64,000 nucleotides of DNA from Nipponacmea schrenckii (GCA_030562195.1 CM060199.1:16326338-16390337), one strand, 5' to 3'; shown: positions 1 to 12,770, counted from the first letter of the stretch. Notes: generated by a model not told the origin, from the letters alone. A program made the numbers and translations.

Positions 1-868
1 TCAGTGATGCAGGTCTGAGGGACTGACATGGAAATAGCGTTGAATCATTCATCATGGGCAATAAATTGAAGCCCTGAGTGCTACATGTTTTAATGTGGTG
101 CATTATGATTGTCTACATATATGCCAGGTTTGATGTACATTGGTCCATTCATATTTTTTTAAATCCTGCTCGAAATGTTTCAAATGTCCAATTTTCATGA
201 AACCCCTCATCAACACCTTAAAAATATTCTGTTTGACATAAAGTCAACTGTAGGAAAATGTAGGATCGCAAATATCAACTAATGCACAATAATTCTCAAG
301 AAATCAATATTTCATAGAATTATAGCATTTTTTGCATAACATGAAATAGCCCTAATGACACCCTTAAAAGAATTCATTGATAGTGATAAGTTGGCATGTT
401 CCAGAATACAATTTTGTCTAATAAAAGCCGCCCCAACATATTTCTTTGGTTCTATTGAATATTGACTAAATGTTAGATATTATGCATATCCATCTTTAAT
501 CGCTCCACTTAATATAAGTTTTGTTTATTAATAATTCATGGGCAATCCATTCTTAAATATTACATAATCAAATAAAATAGTCTAGCTGTTGTGTATTATA
601 AACAAATTGAATTGTGTTTGTTTCTAAGGGCATGATAATGAAATATTTTTCTCCAACTGTTGTAAGGAGAATTTATATGCATATACCTGTACAATTAACA
701 ATGAATTATTGATTTACTGATTTTAGTTGGCCTTTAGTCTATCACAATGATCAAGGTAGACATTCAATAAATTTAATTGCTTGTATGATTATATGAGATG
801 TATAATCAGGCTAGTGTAAGCAGCTTTAAATACCTCCATGAATAGCTGCATACTGTTCTATAAAAGTG
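1..868. other. AT-rich intergenic DNA, no gene seen
   Basis: No convincing coding exon or structured element was found. The first ~60 bases (a 'cagtgatgcagg...ctgacatgg' stretch) resemble the middle part of the SINE-like body seen at 14610-14630 and may be a SINE remnant running in from the left edge. Confidence 0.5.
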
Positions 869-1185
869 GGAGCAGTGGTGGCTCAGTGAGTTAGATGCTT
901 GCTTGCTAACCTGAAGGTCCAGGGTCAAATCCCGGCAAAGGGAGATGACTCGGCTGTCATTCAGATGAGACAATAAACCGAGGTTTTATGTGCTACAGGC
1001 TGTGCACATAAAGATCCCTTGACAGTTGGAAATTGCAAAATAGTCCTGGCAAAATTTCCCTCATTGCACCCTGCGTAATTAGCACATTAGGTGGTGACAA
1101 GTAGGACATATTTGTTCTACGGAAGTACAATTCATAATGGCAGACAACCATCATTGCCAGATATAAATCTTCTGTTGATATCAAT
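869..1185 (+). repeat. tRNA-derived SINE, near full length
   Basis: A tRNA-like head has a box A (TGGCTCAGTGAG, 879-890) and a box B (GGGTCAAATCCC, 922-933), followed by a non-tRNA body containing 'gagacaataaaccgagg' and 'ctacaggctgtgcacat'. The same head and body recur at 14503-14695 (+), and the body recurs inverted at 55505-55770 and about 50190-50300, so this is a dispersed family. The short minus-strand reading frame across it is a by-product. The family name is not assigned. Confidence 0.7.
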
Positions 1186-1724
1186 CATGATACAATCGGA
1201 CATTCATTGCATGTTTACCAATGACTATTGAGTTACACTGCTCTTTCATGTTGGTTTGGTTGAATCAACTATTTCTTGATAAGTCAGAATTTTTGTTTAG
1301 AAAAAAGCATAAATTTTGGGAAATCCATCTTGAATTAATATCAAGTGATAAAAGAACAGTCAAAATTTCCTGGATTAACTTATCTATTTTTGAGTAAACA
1401 ATTGTCTTGGTTTCTAAGGGTGTGTTATTAATGGTGGTGCAAATTATCAGCTATTTCTTATGTAGGTAGGCATTAATACTAACATATCCTATTTCTAGTT
1501 TGATCTGTCAGTTATTACAATCTTTCAAAACTAGTCAGTAAGATAGGAGTAGAGATTCTTCATTTGTGTCCCCTCATACTCCCCAAATAAAACAAACACA
1601 AATTGGAGGATAATATCATTTATTTAAATAATTTTAAAATAAATGACTAGAATAAAAAATACTTAACTAAATAAGTAAACCTACTATTAGCTCTAAATGA
1701 CTAGAATAGTAAATGTATAACTAA
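1186..1724. other. AT-rich intergenic DNA, nothing recognised
   Basis: No exon, RNA gene or element ends were recognised. The part next to the recombinase relic (1600-1720) is a low-complexity A/T stretch with a repeated 'aaatgactagaataa' motif, which lies where the missing 3' end of the recombinase gene would be. Confidence 0.5.
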
Positions 1725-2636
1725 TTAAGTAATGACCTTGTAAAAAGTTGCAGCACCAATTTGAAATGAATGGAGCTTGTACTTGGCAGAATCCAACACT
1801 AAGAATTGCACCAAACTAGTTAACTGAGATTGTACAAAAGTACAGGATACAGGTAAAGAGTTGGAAAATTGAAACAAAGGACCTGAAATATGAGGATCAT
1901 TTTGTAAATATACATATAGTGAACAAGGGGCACAAGACAATTTAGATATGGAACAAGTACAGGGTAAAACAAGTCTGACAGATCCAGAAGTTGATTTGTG
2001 CTTAAAATGCTGAAGAGTAATTTGAACAGCAGACAATATTTTGTGCGCAAATAAAAATTTTACATCAGTGGTCTGTACTAAATGATTGGGTTCGGTTCCC
2101 ATACGATGAGCCAGCTCACCTAAACGAAAAAACCCAGCAAATGCAACAGCAAAAATGGCTTTTAATAAAATTTGGTTATCGGCTACAGAGACGACCACAG
2201 GAAGTACGGCTAATAATTTATTTAAAATGATAAAAGTTATTGGCAAACGTGACTCTGTTGGAGAATGCCATTTTTTAGCACCCTGTAATAATTTCTTAAT
2301 AAGAAAAGAACTAGATAAATCATGAAAACCTAAGGATTTTTTGACAAATCCAATCACAGAAGCATGTGAAGCAACAGTGCTCGGTGCAAGATTAGATTCA
2401 TACAAACTCGCTAAGTAATTGACTACAAGTATAGTTGGAATAGGAAAATTGGGAAATATAGATTGAGACCGACAAAAAGTAACAAATCTAGTCCAGGCAC
2501 TAGCATAAAATATTTGCGAACTCGGAGCAAGAAAATTACTAATAAGAAATTTTGCTGTGTCAGTTAAAGTGTGAGTAATGCTGGTGGCACCTCCTCTGGA
2601 ATTTGGTTCAACTAGGGTGTCTCCTACTGAATTCAA
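1725..2636 (-). pseudogene. Broken tyrosine recombinase of a mobile element
   Basis: The 303-residue open frame reads as a tyrosine recombinase (phage-integrase fold) of the kind carried by eukaryotic DIRS/Crypton-like elements. Residues ~25-120 look like the SAM-like core-binding domain (SQIFYASAWTRF; NLAPSTVASHASVI). The catalytic domain follows: the first catalytic Arg is seen as R171 in FFRLGELA, and a lysine in FKHKSTS (212-214). The second conserved block, normally H-x-x-R, reads HSFQ here (289-292), so the second catalytic Arg is Gln. The frame stops eleven residues later, before the tyrosine nucleophile. It is therefore predicted inactive as a recombinase. No flanking reverse transcriptase or terminal repeats were seen, so the parent element type is open. 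The long frame with no internal stops suggests a recent loss, or retention for another use. Confidence 0.72.
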
Positions 2637-2790
2637 TTACTGTTGAGCTGTCTTTGAGCATGCTCCTCAAAGTAATTTCAATCCCATTTCTATGCACAAT
2701 TAAAAGCAGATCAAGTGCACTCTCACACTATTTGAAAATATTTTTAAACAATATCAACACACTACATGGTTAAGTAGCAAAGTCAGCAAT

Positions 2791-3305
2791 ATACTATAAT
2801 ACCACATTGTATAGTATCACAGTAATCAAAATTCTATTATACCACATTGTATAGTATCACAGTAAACAAAATTCTATTATACCACATTGTATAGTATCAC
2901 AGTAATCAAAATACTATTATACAACATTGTATAGTATCACAGTAAACACAATACTATTATACCACATTGTAAAGTATCACAGTAAACAAAATACTATTAT
3001 ACACATTGTATAGTATCACAGTAAACAAAATACTATTATACCACATTGTATAGTATCACAGTAATCAAAATTCTATTATACCACATTGTAAAGTATCATA
3101 GTAAACAAAATACTATTATACAACATTGTATAGTATCACAGTAAACACAATACTATTATACCACATTGTATAGTATCACAGTACACAAAATACTATTATA
3201 CCACATTGTAGAGTATCACAGTAATCAAAATACTATTATACCACATTGTAAAGTATCACAGTAAACTAAATACTATTATACCACATTGTAAAGTATCACA
3301 GTAAT
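2791..3305. repeat. 40-bp minisatellite, about 13 copies
   Basis: The unit is ~40 bp, with the core 'accacattgtatagtatcac' followed by 'agtaaacaaaatactattat', repeated head to tail with few substitutions (atag/aaag; aaac/aatc) and one 39-bp copy near 3001. Copies are highly similar, so the array is young or homogenised. Confidence 0.95.
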
Positions 3306-4489
3306 TATAGTTTGAAGTCATTTGTTAGGATACGGTGAAAATGTCGCACATGAGTTCTAATCTCGATTCAATGACCTTGAATAAGTCATCTTCACTCATA
3401 ATTCCAGTCCACCCGGAAATGGGTACGGATAACCCAGAAAAGATCATAGCCAAGAGGTTTGGCCAAGGACCAGCTGGTAGAAAGTATACCGGTCACAGAC
3501 AGACTTGTGAACCTAAGTTGTAAAATCTAGTTCTGTATTTCTTTGTTTCTTTATCACATTTATCAGCACCTCAATAATTTCATCTATTAGTATAAAATGT
3601 TACAGTGATATTTATTTATTTATTTATAGATAATATAAGTCAGAGCAGCAGGATCTTCATAGGTTATAAAATACACATGTAGAAAGGTAAGATTTCTAGA
3701 TATTTCTTGTTATTTCATGTTATTATAAAAGGGTGAACAGTAATTAAAAGGTCTAGGGTATATTGCTATAATTTTGGTAATTGTTAAGAATATTTATTTT
3801 GAAGGTTTTAATTAAAATATTGAATCTTTATTTATCTAAACACTAAAATTTGTTTTAACTGCTTACTTAACAATCATGTAAACATTTAAATTACCCTTTG
3901 AAATGAATTCAGTTTGAAAATTGTTGTGTTTTTGTATATAACTATTTAAGATAAATAAAGTTATTTAGTTGTTAAAAATGTTTTAATCTTTATTGTGAGT
4001 CATTAAGTCAAGTATGTGAATTATTTTATATAATGATGTTAGATAACGTAAGACAAATGGTATCATTCAGGTAGAGAGCTGCCAGGGAACGCCAACGCCA
4101 AGTTAATAGTATATCTTAGGGCGTATGAGGTAAACACCAATAAAACAGGTGCCAATTTTGTGTCCAGCATTAGTTTACAAGATCATGTAGTGAATGATTA
4201 ATGATTCAGTTGTCTGAAATTTCATGCTTCCCATTTACAGCTTCAGAAACATTTGGTAACATTGCATATCTGACATTCCCAAGGTCAAAGTGTTCATTCA
4301 ACATAACACAATTGTTGAGCTAGTATCACAAGCTTGTTTAGAAGTTGTGTCAGAAGTTGTGAACAGTTTAAGCCATCTTTAGGTCATTTTCCGCAAGAAA
4401 ATTAAGAAATAATAAATTGTAAGACTAGTAGTTATTGCACTATATTTGATAAACATTGGATATAAGTAGCTGAATTATATTGTAAGTTG
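3306..4489. other. Intergenic DNA with a dispersed-repeat fragment
   Basis: Bases ~3450-3535 match 14693-14780 closely ('agaggtttggccaag', 'accagctggtagaaag', then 'aacctaagttg'), marking a dispersed repeat present twice in the window. The 62-codon open frame across it is not supported as a gene. The rest (3536-4489) is AT-rich with nothing recognised. Confidence 0.55.
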
Positions 4490-4885
4490 TTGTTATTCTT
4501 ACTCAGTGATAATTTAAAGTACTGATTATTGTTATCTGGTTGATTGTTGTTCATTGCAAAGAATTATTATCAAATCACATGTTATATATTTTTTATCCAT
4601 TATCAATTTCAGTAGTTGTTATCCTGGTGATTTTGAATGCATTTATTATGTCATTTCTAAGGAATTGTTTTGAACAAATTAATTAATTGTTATCCAATTC
4701 ATTACATTATGTTCAGTAATTGTTCATCATAACATTGTGTTAACATTGTTATTGTGTTTAGTAATTGTTATTTATAACATTTTGTGTAATTGTTATTTAT
4801 AACATTTTGTGTACTAATTGTTATTTGTAACATTGTGTTAAGTAATTGTGTGTTTAGTAATTGTTATTTATAACATTGCAAGTCC
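4490..4885. repeat. Degenerate AT-rich tandem repeat
   Basis: Variants of 'agtaattgttatttataacattgtgt' recur with irregular spacing of roughly 21-40 bp. The copies are diverged, so this is an old array. Confidence 0.7.
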
Positions 4886-6285
4886 AGTTGACCAAAAACT
4901 CTACTAAATGAACTATTGAGGATCATAAGTGATATAAGTTTGATTGACAGGTGCCAGAATCTGACCACTGGGTTATCAGTCAAAGAGTTTCATGCAGTGT
5001 TGCCAGTGAGTACCTGATTGGCACTGGATATCTAGTAGAGTGTTATCAAGGTGTGATATATTGGTTTGATACAGTGTGGTTTACTGATATACTTATTTCT
5101 ACTAGTCTTCTACACATGTTGGGAGGTGAAAGTATTTAAAGATTACACCAGGTTTTTCTTGTATCATTTGTTTGAAGATTGACTTCAATAAGGTATGTTG
5201 TCTTTTTGATTTTAGAATAGACTTATTTTTTGGATAGATATTATTATTATTTTTACACAAGTTCCTGTTTATTGTAATAGTAAATTGAAAAAAAGTGTTT
5301 TCATTTTTAAGCTCTTTTGCAACAATTGTGTATTTTGTTATATCCAAAATTAGAAGTCACAAGTGTGGACAAGGACCAGCTCTATATATTACTTATGTTA
5401 TTGTCCTGGTGAAAGTGTCCTTAAGTGGTTTCTAAATGGCATTGCAGGACACATTGTTTAATTTACTTTGATAAAGATTCAAACGCCAGTGGAGGATCAA
5501 AGGGGCCTAGAAAAATGTTTTACACCCCCAATATAAATCCAACCTCAACAGTGGTCGCCTTGTTCTTTATTTGTTCTTTATTTTAGCCCTCATATCAGAA
5601 GGCTTGTGCTACCATTAGCCATATTAATTGCAGTTGACATTTTCATATGTATAAGATTATGATAACACTGTTTTAGTATGGAGGGTTATTGGTAATGCAT
5701 ATGCAATCTATGTTTGCTTACTGTTATCTGCCTGCTACACTATGTAGCACTGTGACATATATTGTTGACAAGAAAAACTACACATATAGGTTTATACTTG
5801 AACAATAAGTGTTTTCTGTTGTGTTGTTAATGTTTACAATTTACATGATTTCCTTCATGAGAGATATGAATGCCAGATGGTTGAGATGCCGATTATTTTT
5901 GTTTTTTTGATGAAATCTTACTAGGACTGTAACTGTTTATATTGGATTGTGGCTTGCCCACCTGGATTGCTCTCTGAATATTTAGCTAGAAATGTTGTTG
6001 ATAAGGACTCAGGTTTCATTATTTCCCACGCAATCATTTCTAGAATTCTGTGAGTACTAGAATAGGTTGAGTTAGTTTGGTCTTGGCTTTTTAAATGTCA
6101 GGGTTATTCATGTAAACAGTGAGTCAAGAAATAGGTGTGAAAGTGTGCAAAGTTGTTTCCAAGTAAGGCATTAGCAACTTGCATTGAAAAGTGGCATGGA
6201 AATTACTGATTATTTTTCCTATGTAGACCAAGAGGTGATTTGATAAATATATGGACATTTGATTAATTTTAATTATTCATCATTT
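4886..6285. other. Intergenic DNA, nothing recognised
   Basis: There are short open frames of 62 and 81 codons at 4951-5139 (+) and 5102-5347 (-), but no domain, codon pattern or splice context supports them as genes. Confidence 0.5.
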
Positions 6286-7065
6286 CTGTCTCCATTCTTT
6301 TAGTCCTATTCCTATCTGTCTTTATCCTTTCAGTTTCCATTCTTTTGGTCCTCATCCTCTGTGCTCATCCTTTCTATCCTCGTGCTTTCTGTCCTCATGC
6401 TATCTGTCCTCATTTTATCTGTCCTCATCTTACCTATCCTTTCATCCTTTCTGTCACCCCCCCTTTCTGTTCCCTTTTTTTCTGTCTCCATCCTTTCATG
6501 TCCTCATCCTTTCTGTCCGCATCCTATCTATCCATCCTTTCTGTCCTCATCCTATCTGTCTTCATCATTTCTGTACACATCCTTTCTGTCCTCATCCCAT
6601 CTGTCCACATCCTTTCTGTCCTCGTCCTATCTGTCCACATCCTTTTTGTCCACATCCTTTTTGTTCTCATCCTTTCTGTCCTTATCCTTTCTGTCCTTAT
6701 CCTTATCTGTCCTCATCCTTTTTGTTCTCATCCTTTCTCTCTTCACCCTATCTGTCTCCATCCTTTCTGTTCCCATCCTTTCTGTCCTCATCCTATCTGT
6801 CCTCATACTTTTGTCTCCAACCTTTAGGTCCTCATCTTTTCTGTCCTCATCTTATCTGTCTTCATCTTATCTGTCTTCATCTTATCTGTCTTCATCTTAT
6901 CTGTCCTCATGCTTTCTTTTCCCATCTTATCTGTCCTCATCTTATTTGTCCTCATTCTATCTGTCCTCATCCTTTCTGTCTCTATCCTTTCTGTCTCCAC
7001 CCTTTCTGTTCCAATCCTTTCTGTCTCCATCCTTTCTGTACTCCTCCTTTCTGTTCCCCTTCAGT
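6286..7065. repeat. 15-bp pyrimidine-rich minisatellite, ~50 units
   Basis: The unit is about 15 bp ('ctttctgtcctcatc' with variants), almost pure pyrimidine on the + strand. Because 15 is a multiple of three, several frames stay open on both strands (for example 6345-6827, 6361-7107 and 6824-7030), giving Ser/Leu/Cys-rich or Met-Arg-Thr-rich nonsense peptides. These are array by-products. The strand asymmetry could favour triplex (H-DNA) structure. Confidence 0.93.
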
Positions 7066-7917
7066 CCCTCCTTGGTTCTTATGACCAAACATCTGTGCAT
7101 TAAGTAAGATATATATCAAGAAAAAAGATTATATTCTTCAGGTGTACCATTTTGACATGTTATTGTTAGAACAAGTACCACAGCTGTCAGAGTATACATA
7201 TTTATTCTTGAAACCATAACTGTTAAAAAAGATATCCAGATATTCAATAAACGGGTAGTCAAGGTGTAGCATTTCAGCAAACCACACAACCAATATATAA
7301 ATGATTAAAATAGCATTAACTACAGACTCATAAACTTGAAATCTTCTGGGAACAACCCTCACAAGATCCTGTGCCCCCATTCATCTAGTTGATTCACTGA
7401 TAAGGCAGCAATTCTTTCAAATTCTTTGAAGTTTTCAATTCCTGTAATTCTTGAGTATTAAATAATTGAGATATGTTAATCTGGTTCTAACATTAAGAAT
7501 GTTTAGCAGCATGTGTTAAGTACAGGTAAAGTATAAGAACAGACAATAATATAGGTGTGGTGTAGTACTTCTTACAGTATCAAGGTGACTTTTGATTTTA
7601 CCTTATTTATTTTCAACTACTTAACACCATGTTATCAGAGTGCATTTACCAATTTTTAAAGTATAAAAGGTGCTATCAGGGTTTGTTTACAAATTTATTG
7701 GAGTTATCTAAACACTTTTATCCAGGTGCATATTTCATAAGTGTTAACTCAGTGTATTTGCAAAAGATTTGGCATAGAGTTATCCAGATTTTGTTGTCTT
7801 GACATTTTTATTAATTTAGTGCATTTGTTTTGTTTACTATTAAGTATGGTGTTATCTGGATGAATTTACATAGGAATTTGCAAATTTTTAAAAGACATCC
7901 AAAGTCGTTGGCACATT
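7066..7917. other. AT-rich intergenic DNA, nothing recognised
   Basis: An 80-codon minus-strand frame (7138-7380) has no recognisable domain. From about 7640 there are loose repetitions of 'gtgcatttacaaa...' leading into the next array. Confidence 0.5.
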
Positions 7918-8215
7918 CTGGGTGCATTTACAAAATTTTCAGAGATAACATAGTGATATCTAGGGTTCATTAACAAAATATTCAGTGATATCATAGTGAT
8001 ATCCAGGGTTCATTAACAAAATATTCAGTGATATCATAGTGATATCTAGGCTTCATTAACAAAATATTCAGTGATATCATAGTGGTATTTAGGGTTCATA
8101 AACAAAATATTCAGTGATATCATAGTGATATTTAGGGTTCATTAACGATATTTTCAGAGATTGTGATATTCAGAGTTCATTAACAAAATATTAAGTGATA
8201 TCTAAGGTTCATATA
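7918..8215. repeat. 43-bp minisatellite, about 7 copies
   Basis: Units of ~43 bp are built from 'tagggttcattaacaaaata' and 'ttcagtgatatcatagtgat'. The last copies (from 8140) are shortened and diverged. Confidence 0.88.
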
Positions 8216-8764
8216 CAATTGTTATCAGAGGTTCAGGTACAATTTTTTCAGTAACTCAGTAAACATTGCTACATTATTCAGAGAGCCCTGGTGTTTTCTT
8301 TTCCACAATTTGCTCAATGAGAGATTATCTGGACAAACGTCTAGATATCCAGGTCTAATGTTTTTTAATATAGTTTGATTTTATTTGCGCATAGTATGTG
8401 GGCGATCTTTGCACCTGTATAATGTGCAATTTACAATTTTTTTTTTAAATGCATCTTTCTTGTCTGAATCTCTTGATAAAGCTCGGTACTATTATTGCAT
8501 CTGGTGTTTCCCTAGTTCTCAACATAAACAAATCTACAAATAGTTAAATTTTCAGTTAAAATAATAAAGCTAATGATGATGTTGGAATATTTTGGTATTG
8601 TGATAGGAGTTTATTTTGGAAAGTTACATCTTGTAATTGGATTAATTAAGTTTTTAGATAATGTCAGTTGAATCTTTGAAGATAAGTAATCAATTAATGT
8701 GAATGTTTTTAGATTTTGGATATATATTTTCATGTCACATATGTATATGTGTTGATTTAACTTG

Positions 8765-9675
8765 CTCTTCTAGATATAAAGCTAACTTGATCCCTCATGA
8801 TATAAAGCTTACTTGTTCTTCTTGATATTAGCTCTGTAATGTACAGAAGAGCAGGACATTCATTTCATTTTCTTGATATAAATTTAACGCGCCCTTCTTG
8901 ATATAAGCTAACTTGCTCTTCTTGATATAAAGCTAACTTCCTCTTGATAGAAAGTTAACTTGCTCTTCTTAATATAAAGCTAATTGACTCTTGATAGAAA
9001 GCTACTTTACTCTTCTTTATATAAATCTTACTTGCTCTTCTTAATATAAAGCTAACTTGCTCTTCTTAATATAAAACTAACTTGCTCTTCTTGATATAAA
9101 GCTAACATGCTCTTCTTAATATAAAAATAACTTGCTCTTCTTGATATAAAGTTATTAACTTTTTCTTTTTAATAGAAAGCTAACTTTCTCTTGATAGAAA
9201 GCTCACATGCTCTTCAAAGCAAACTTGGTCTTCTTTTTATAAAGCTAACTTGCTCTTCTTTATATAAAGCTAACTTTCTCTTCTTGATAGAAAGCTAACT
9301 TGAATTTCCTGATAGAACGCTAACTTGAATTTCATTATAGAAAGCTAATTTGCTCTTCTCGATATAAAGCTTACTTGCTCTTCTTGATATAAAACTAACT
9401 TGCTCTTCTTGATATAAAGCTAACATGCTCTTCTTAATATAAAACTAACTTGCTCTTCTTGATATAAAGTTATTAACTTTTTCTTTTTAATAGAAAGCTA
9501 ACTTTCTCTTGATAGAAAGCTCACATGCTCTTCAAAGCAAACTTGGTCTTCTTTTTATACAAAGCTAACTGGCTCTTCTTGATATAAGCTAACTTGCTCT
9601 TCTTGATACAAAGCTAACTGACTCGTCTTTATAGAAAGCTAACTTGCTCTTCTTGATATAAATCTAACTGCTAAT
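8765..9675. repeat. ~25-bp minisatellite with a higher-order duplication
   Basis: Dozens of ~25-bp units of the form 'gctaacttgctcttcttgat' + 'ataaa', with variants (gatagaaa, aatataaa). A block of about 145 bp starting at 9101 ('gctaacatgctcttcttaat') recurs nearly identically from 9419. The 318-bp spacing shows a higher-order duplication of about 13 units. Confidence 0.93.
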
Positions 9676-10059
9676 TATTTTAACCATTCTAATGTATGAT
9701 AAGCTATGTTTAAAATTATAAAACCAATCAAGGGCCTTATTCCCAATACCTTACAGTAATCTGAAGTTTAAAATCAATTTTATAGATTCGAATGGCTGGA
9801 ACATTAAAAACCATTTTGAATTAAGTTTTTGAGAAAAATCCCTCATTATATTGCGATTTCCTAAATAACTGTAATTGCAAAAAAGCTTTAAATTTTCTGG
9901 CAAACAGCCCAATATTTTTGCTTAGTGTGAATTACACTAGTAATACTGATATATGACCAGTATGTATTGTTGATAGGTATATCACTGTCATATATCTCTT
10001 AACTTCATAGTCATTATACAGGTCTTACTATGGTGAAGAAACAAAACAGACTCATTAGA

Positions 10060-10575
10060 CAAATATGTAAACTATTGTGTTCTCATTACTATATTCTATT
10101 ACAATAGTTATCTATCTATCTTGGTGTTGCTACTTTCTTTTTCTGTCTTATCTTGTACACATTCAACATTGATAAGCTGTTTTTCCAGGTAATGTGCACC
10201 ATCTGGACTAACCTGGTCTTGTGGACCATTTAACTGCTTGCTATCCCATTACAAAATGTAGTTATCTATCAGTCTTGGTGTTAGTACATTTTTCTGTTGT
10301 CTTGTATCACTACCTACGACCTTGATAAGCTGTATTTTCCAGGTACCATCTGGGCTTTCCAGGTCTTGTGGACCCTTTAACTGCTTGCTAACTCATTACT
10401 ATCCCATACAGAAGAGTTATCACTTCATCTTCATTATGTTAAGAATTTTTTTGTTTGTCTTATCTTGTATCTCTACTTCCAACATTGAATACCTGGTACA
10501 TTTCATTCATCATCTGGACTTATTAGAACTTGAGGGCTATGTGGCCGCTTGCTAACTTGATGGTCAATGGATCAA
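10060..10575 (+). repeat. Three diverged tandem copies of a ~150-170 bp unit
   Basis: Each copy runs through 'tctatcttggtgtt', 'cttgataagctgt', 'ttttccaggta', 'ccatctgg', 'ggtcttgtggacc' and 'aactgcttgctaac'. Starts lie near 10075, 10255 and 10395. The 77-codon frame at 10322-10555 lies in this repeat and is not taken as a gene. Confidence 0.75.
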
Positions 10576-11095
10576 ATAATGGGTAGCTTTGATATTTATA
10601 CTTGATTTGTAATAAATGTGTATGTTAAAGATCTATTAACATTGAAATATAAAAAGGCATGCTTAAATTCCTCTTTTTGCATACAGCAGTTCATTGGCAT
10701 ACCAATTACAACGTAAGAATGTGTTATATCAATCTGTTCTCAGAATGAAGATATATCTGACTGTATCTCACAATCTTGTTGTACAAAAAAACCATATTAA
10801 TGTGAAGATGGCATACCAAGAGGTTAACTATTTCTACCTCCAAGATTGGAGATTAACAGATGTATACATGTATTTCAAATTCCTTCAGACTGTCTTTGAC
10901 AAGCTTGGAACCAAGACATTTAGGTACCGTAGTAAAAGAGGTAAGATAGTATAAATTGGAGAATGTTGTGACAGACTAGTGGCAGAAAAAGGAATTGTGA
11001 AGAAGTCTATATGTTTCATGTTTATCTTGGTTACTGATAGCAGCATTTGCACTAATCCAATTTTCAATCATATGTCTATGCCTTTGGTTCTTGCA

Positions 11096-11164
11096 ATTCT
11101 ACTAAAACTAAGCTTATTTTGTGATTATTGACGTCATCAAAAGCTCGGTGGAATTGCAGGAACC
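11096..11164. repeat. Small foldback repeat centred on TGACGTCA
   Basis: The left arm 'ggttcttgcaattctact' and the right arm 'cggtggaattgcaggaacc' are inverted copies around a centre holding the palindrome TGACGTCA (11129-11136). Half copies occur at 63548-63590 ('ggttcctgcaattctact...tacgtca') and a diverged one at about 13110-13160 ('gatgtcacc...agtggaattgcagg'), so it is a dispersed family. Confidence 0.65.
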
Positions 11165-12682
11165 CCAGACGTCAGTGGAAATTGATTCTACCAGTTTCCG
11201 TGATAGGAAACCTCTATAAAATCTCTAAAGAGCAAACATGATATTTTTTTAATAATTTTTGGTTGGTGTTATATTAGTATTGGTTCATGTTGGATTTTAG
11301 TTGGAGTTTACTCTGCAGCTGAAAAGTATCCATTGCCTAATATTTGGAAACCAGGTCTATATATAGACCAGCTATCCAACATTTATTTTTAGAGCAAGTT
11401 GTAATTTGGCATATTGATGATATAAAAGATTGTAACAAACAATTACATGTGTTAAACTTCTGTTTGATCTGTCAGTATAAGAAAGTATGATGTTCTATAG
11501 AGAATTCACCAAGATCAAGATTTCATCTGGAATCTGTTGACTTACTTTCTATAGATAAATTGTTATTTACCAGAATAATCTAGAAATCTTACACAATTCC
11601 TTCCCAAAATTCCTGAGAAATGTTATTTAAAATGTATGGGTGGAAACGTAATTCAAATTGTTTGCTTCTGATTTTCTTTTTGAAGTTTTTGAACTTTAGT
11701 TGCTAAAGAGTATTATATAAGAATTTATTTTGATATATTGAACATCAATGTAATATTTTGATTATGATATACAAGGCTTTCTTCTCTGGTTAGGTATACT
11801 GTGTAGGAAATTATGCATCTAAAGGTAGCTGTGGTCCAATAACTTTTTATCGAATTTCAATTGCATCTTTTAATGAATGCTACCAAATGCACACACTGGA
11901 TCCTGCTCTCTTTTCATTGTCCCCAGATTCCATACCAATGGCAAACAATTAACACAGCCCTGGCATAAATTCGAACCCTTAACACACATTATTTCTTTAG
12001 TGGTATAATTCATATTGTTTAAGTTTGATTTATTTTGATTTGATTTGATTTGATTTTTGTTTATGTTGATTTGCATAACCCTTGCATAAGTGTTAATTTT
12101 ACTATTTTCTTTATCAAAGACTTCAAAATATTTTATTAATTTCTTCATGCAACATAAACAAAGATCCATTACTTGAGAATAGAATTCTATTAAGATTCCT
12201 GAAAGCTGGACTTAATCTATCTTACCTGGTAATGCTATCACTGAAGGATAAAATAAATTGTTATTTTGTTAGTTTATCACAAATAAATTAACCTTTTGAC
12301 ATTGACTGTATCGTTATCAAATGATGTTTTTTTCATCAAGTTTTCTTGGACTGTGTCCATTATTTATCTATTGACAAGGAGTATGATAGAGTTCTATAAG
12401 TCATTATTATCTAATCAGAACATTATAACACGTTATGTTTTGCCAACTCAATAAATACTAATAAGAGCTAGTCCTATACTCCTGTCATTTGACATTACAA
12501 ATTTGTAAAAAGTTTAATGCCTTCGTTGGGTTTTTATGGAGGGACTACTTACGGCATGACGAGTGAGTGACCAAAAAAGTATGACGTCGTAATGATCTTT
12601 TTAACGTCATGTCAACGGAAAAACATTCTAAACTGAAATTTGGAAATAGGAGGACAAGAAAACTGTGATCATAGACTACTTT

Positions 12683-12770
12683 GAGTGTTTCTAACAAAGG
12701 CATTAGGCCCAAACGTTATTAAACATGAGTGTGTCTAACAAAGGCATTAGGCCCAAACGTTATTAAATAG
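12683..12770. repeat. 44-bp tandem duplication
   Basis: Two copies of a 44-bp unit (containing 'ctaacaaaggcattaggccc') start at 12683 and 12727 and differ at only a few positions. Confidence 0.9.

Noticed and set aside
869..960. tRNA gene
   Set aside because: Box A/B are present, but the cloverleaf is degenerate and the same head is attached to a repeated body elsewhere, so it is a SINE.
2791..3305. CRISPR-like array
   Set aside because: The copies are contiguous with no unique spacers; it is a minisatellite in an animal genome.
4951..5139. 62-codon open frame after a 'ttgacag' acceptor-like site
   Set aside because: No similarity recognised, no matching donor or neighbouring exons; left as chance.
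6345..7107. Long Ser/Leu/Cys-rich open frames on the + strand, and a Met-Arg-Thr-rich frame on the - strand
   Set aside because: They lie in a 15-bp tandem repeat; a unit divisible by three without stop codons keeps several frames open. There is no start context, splice site or domain.
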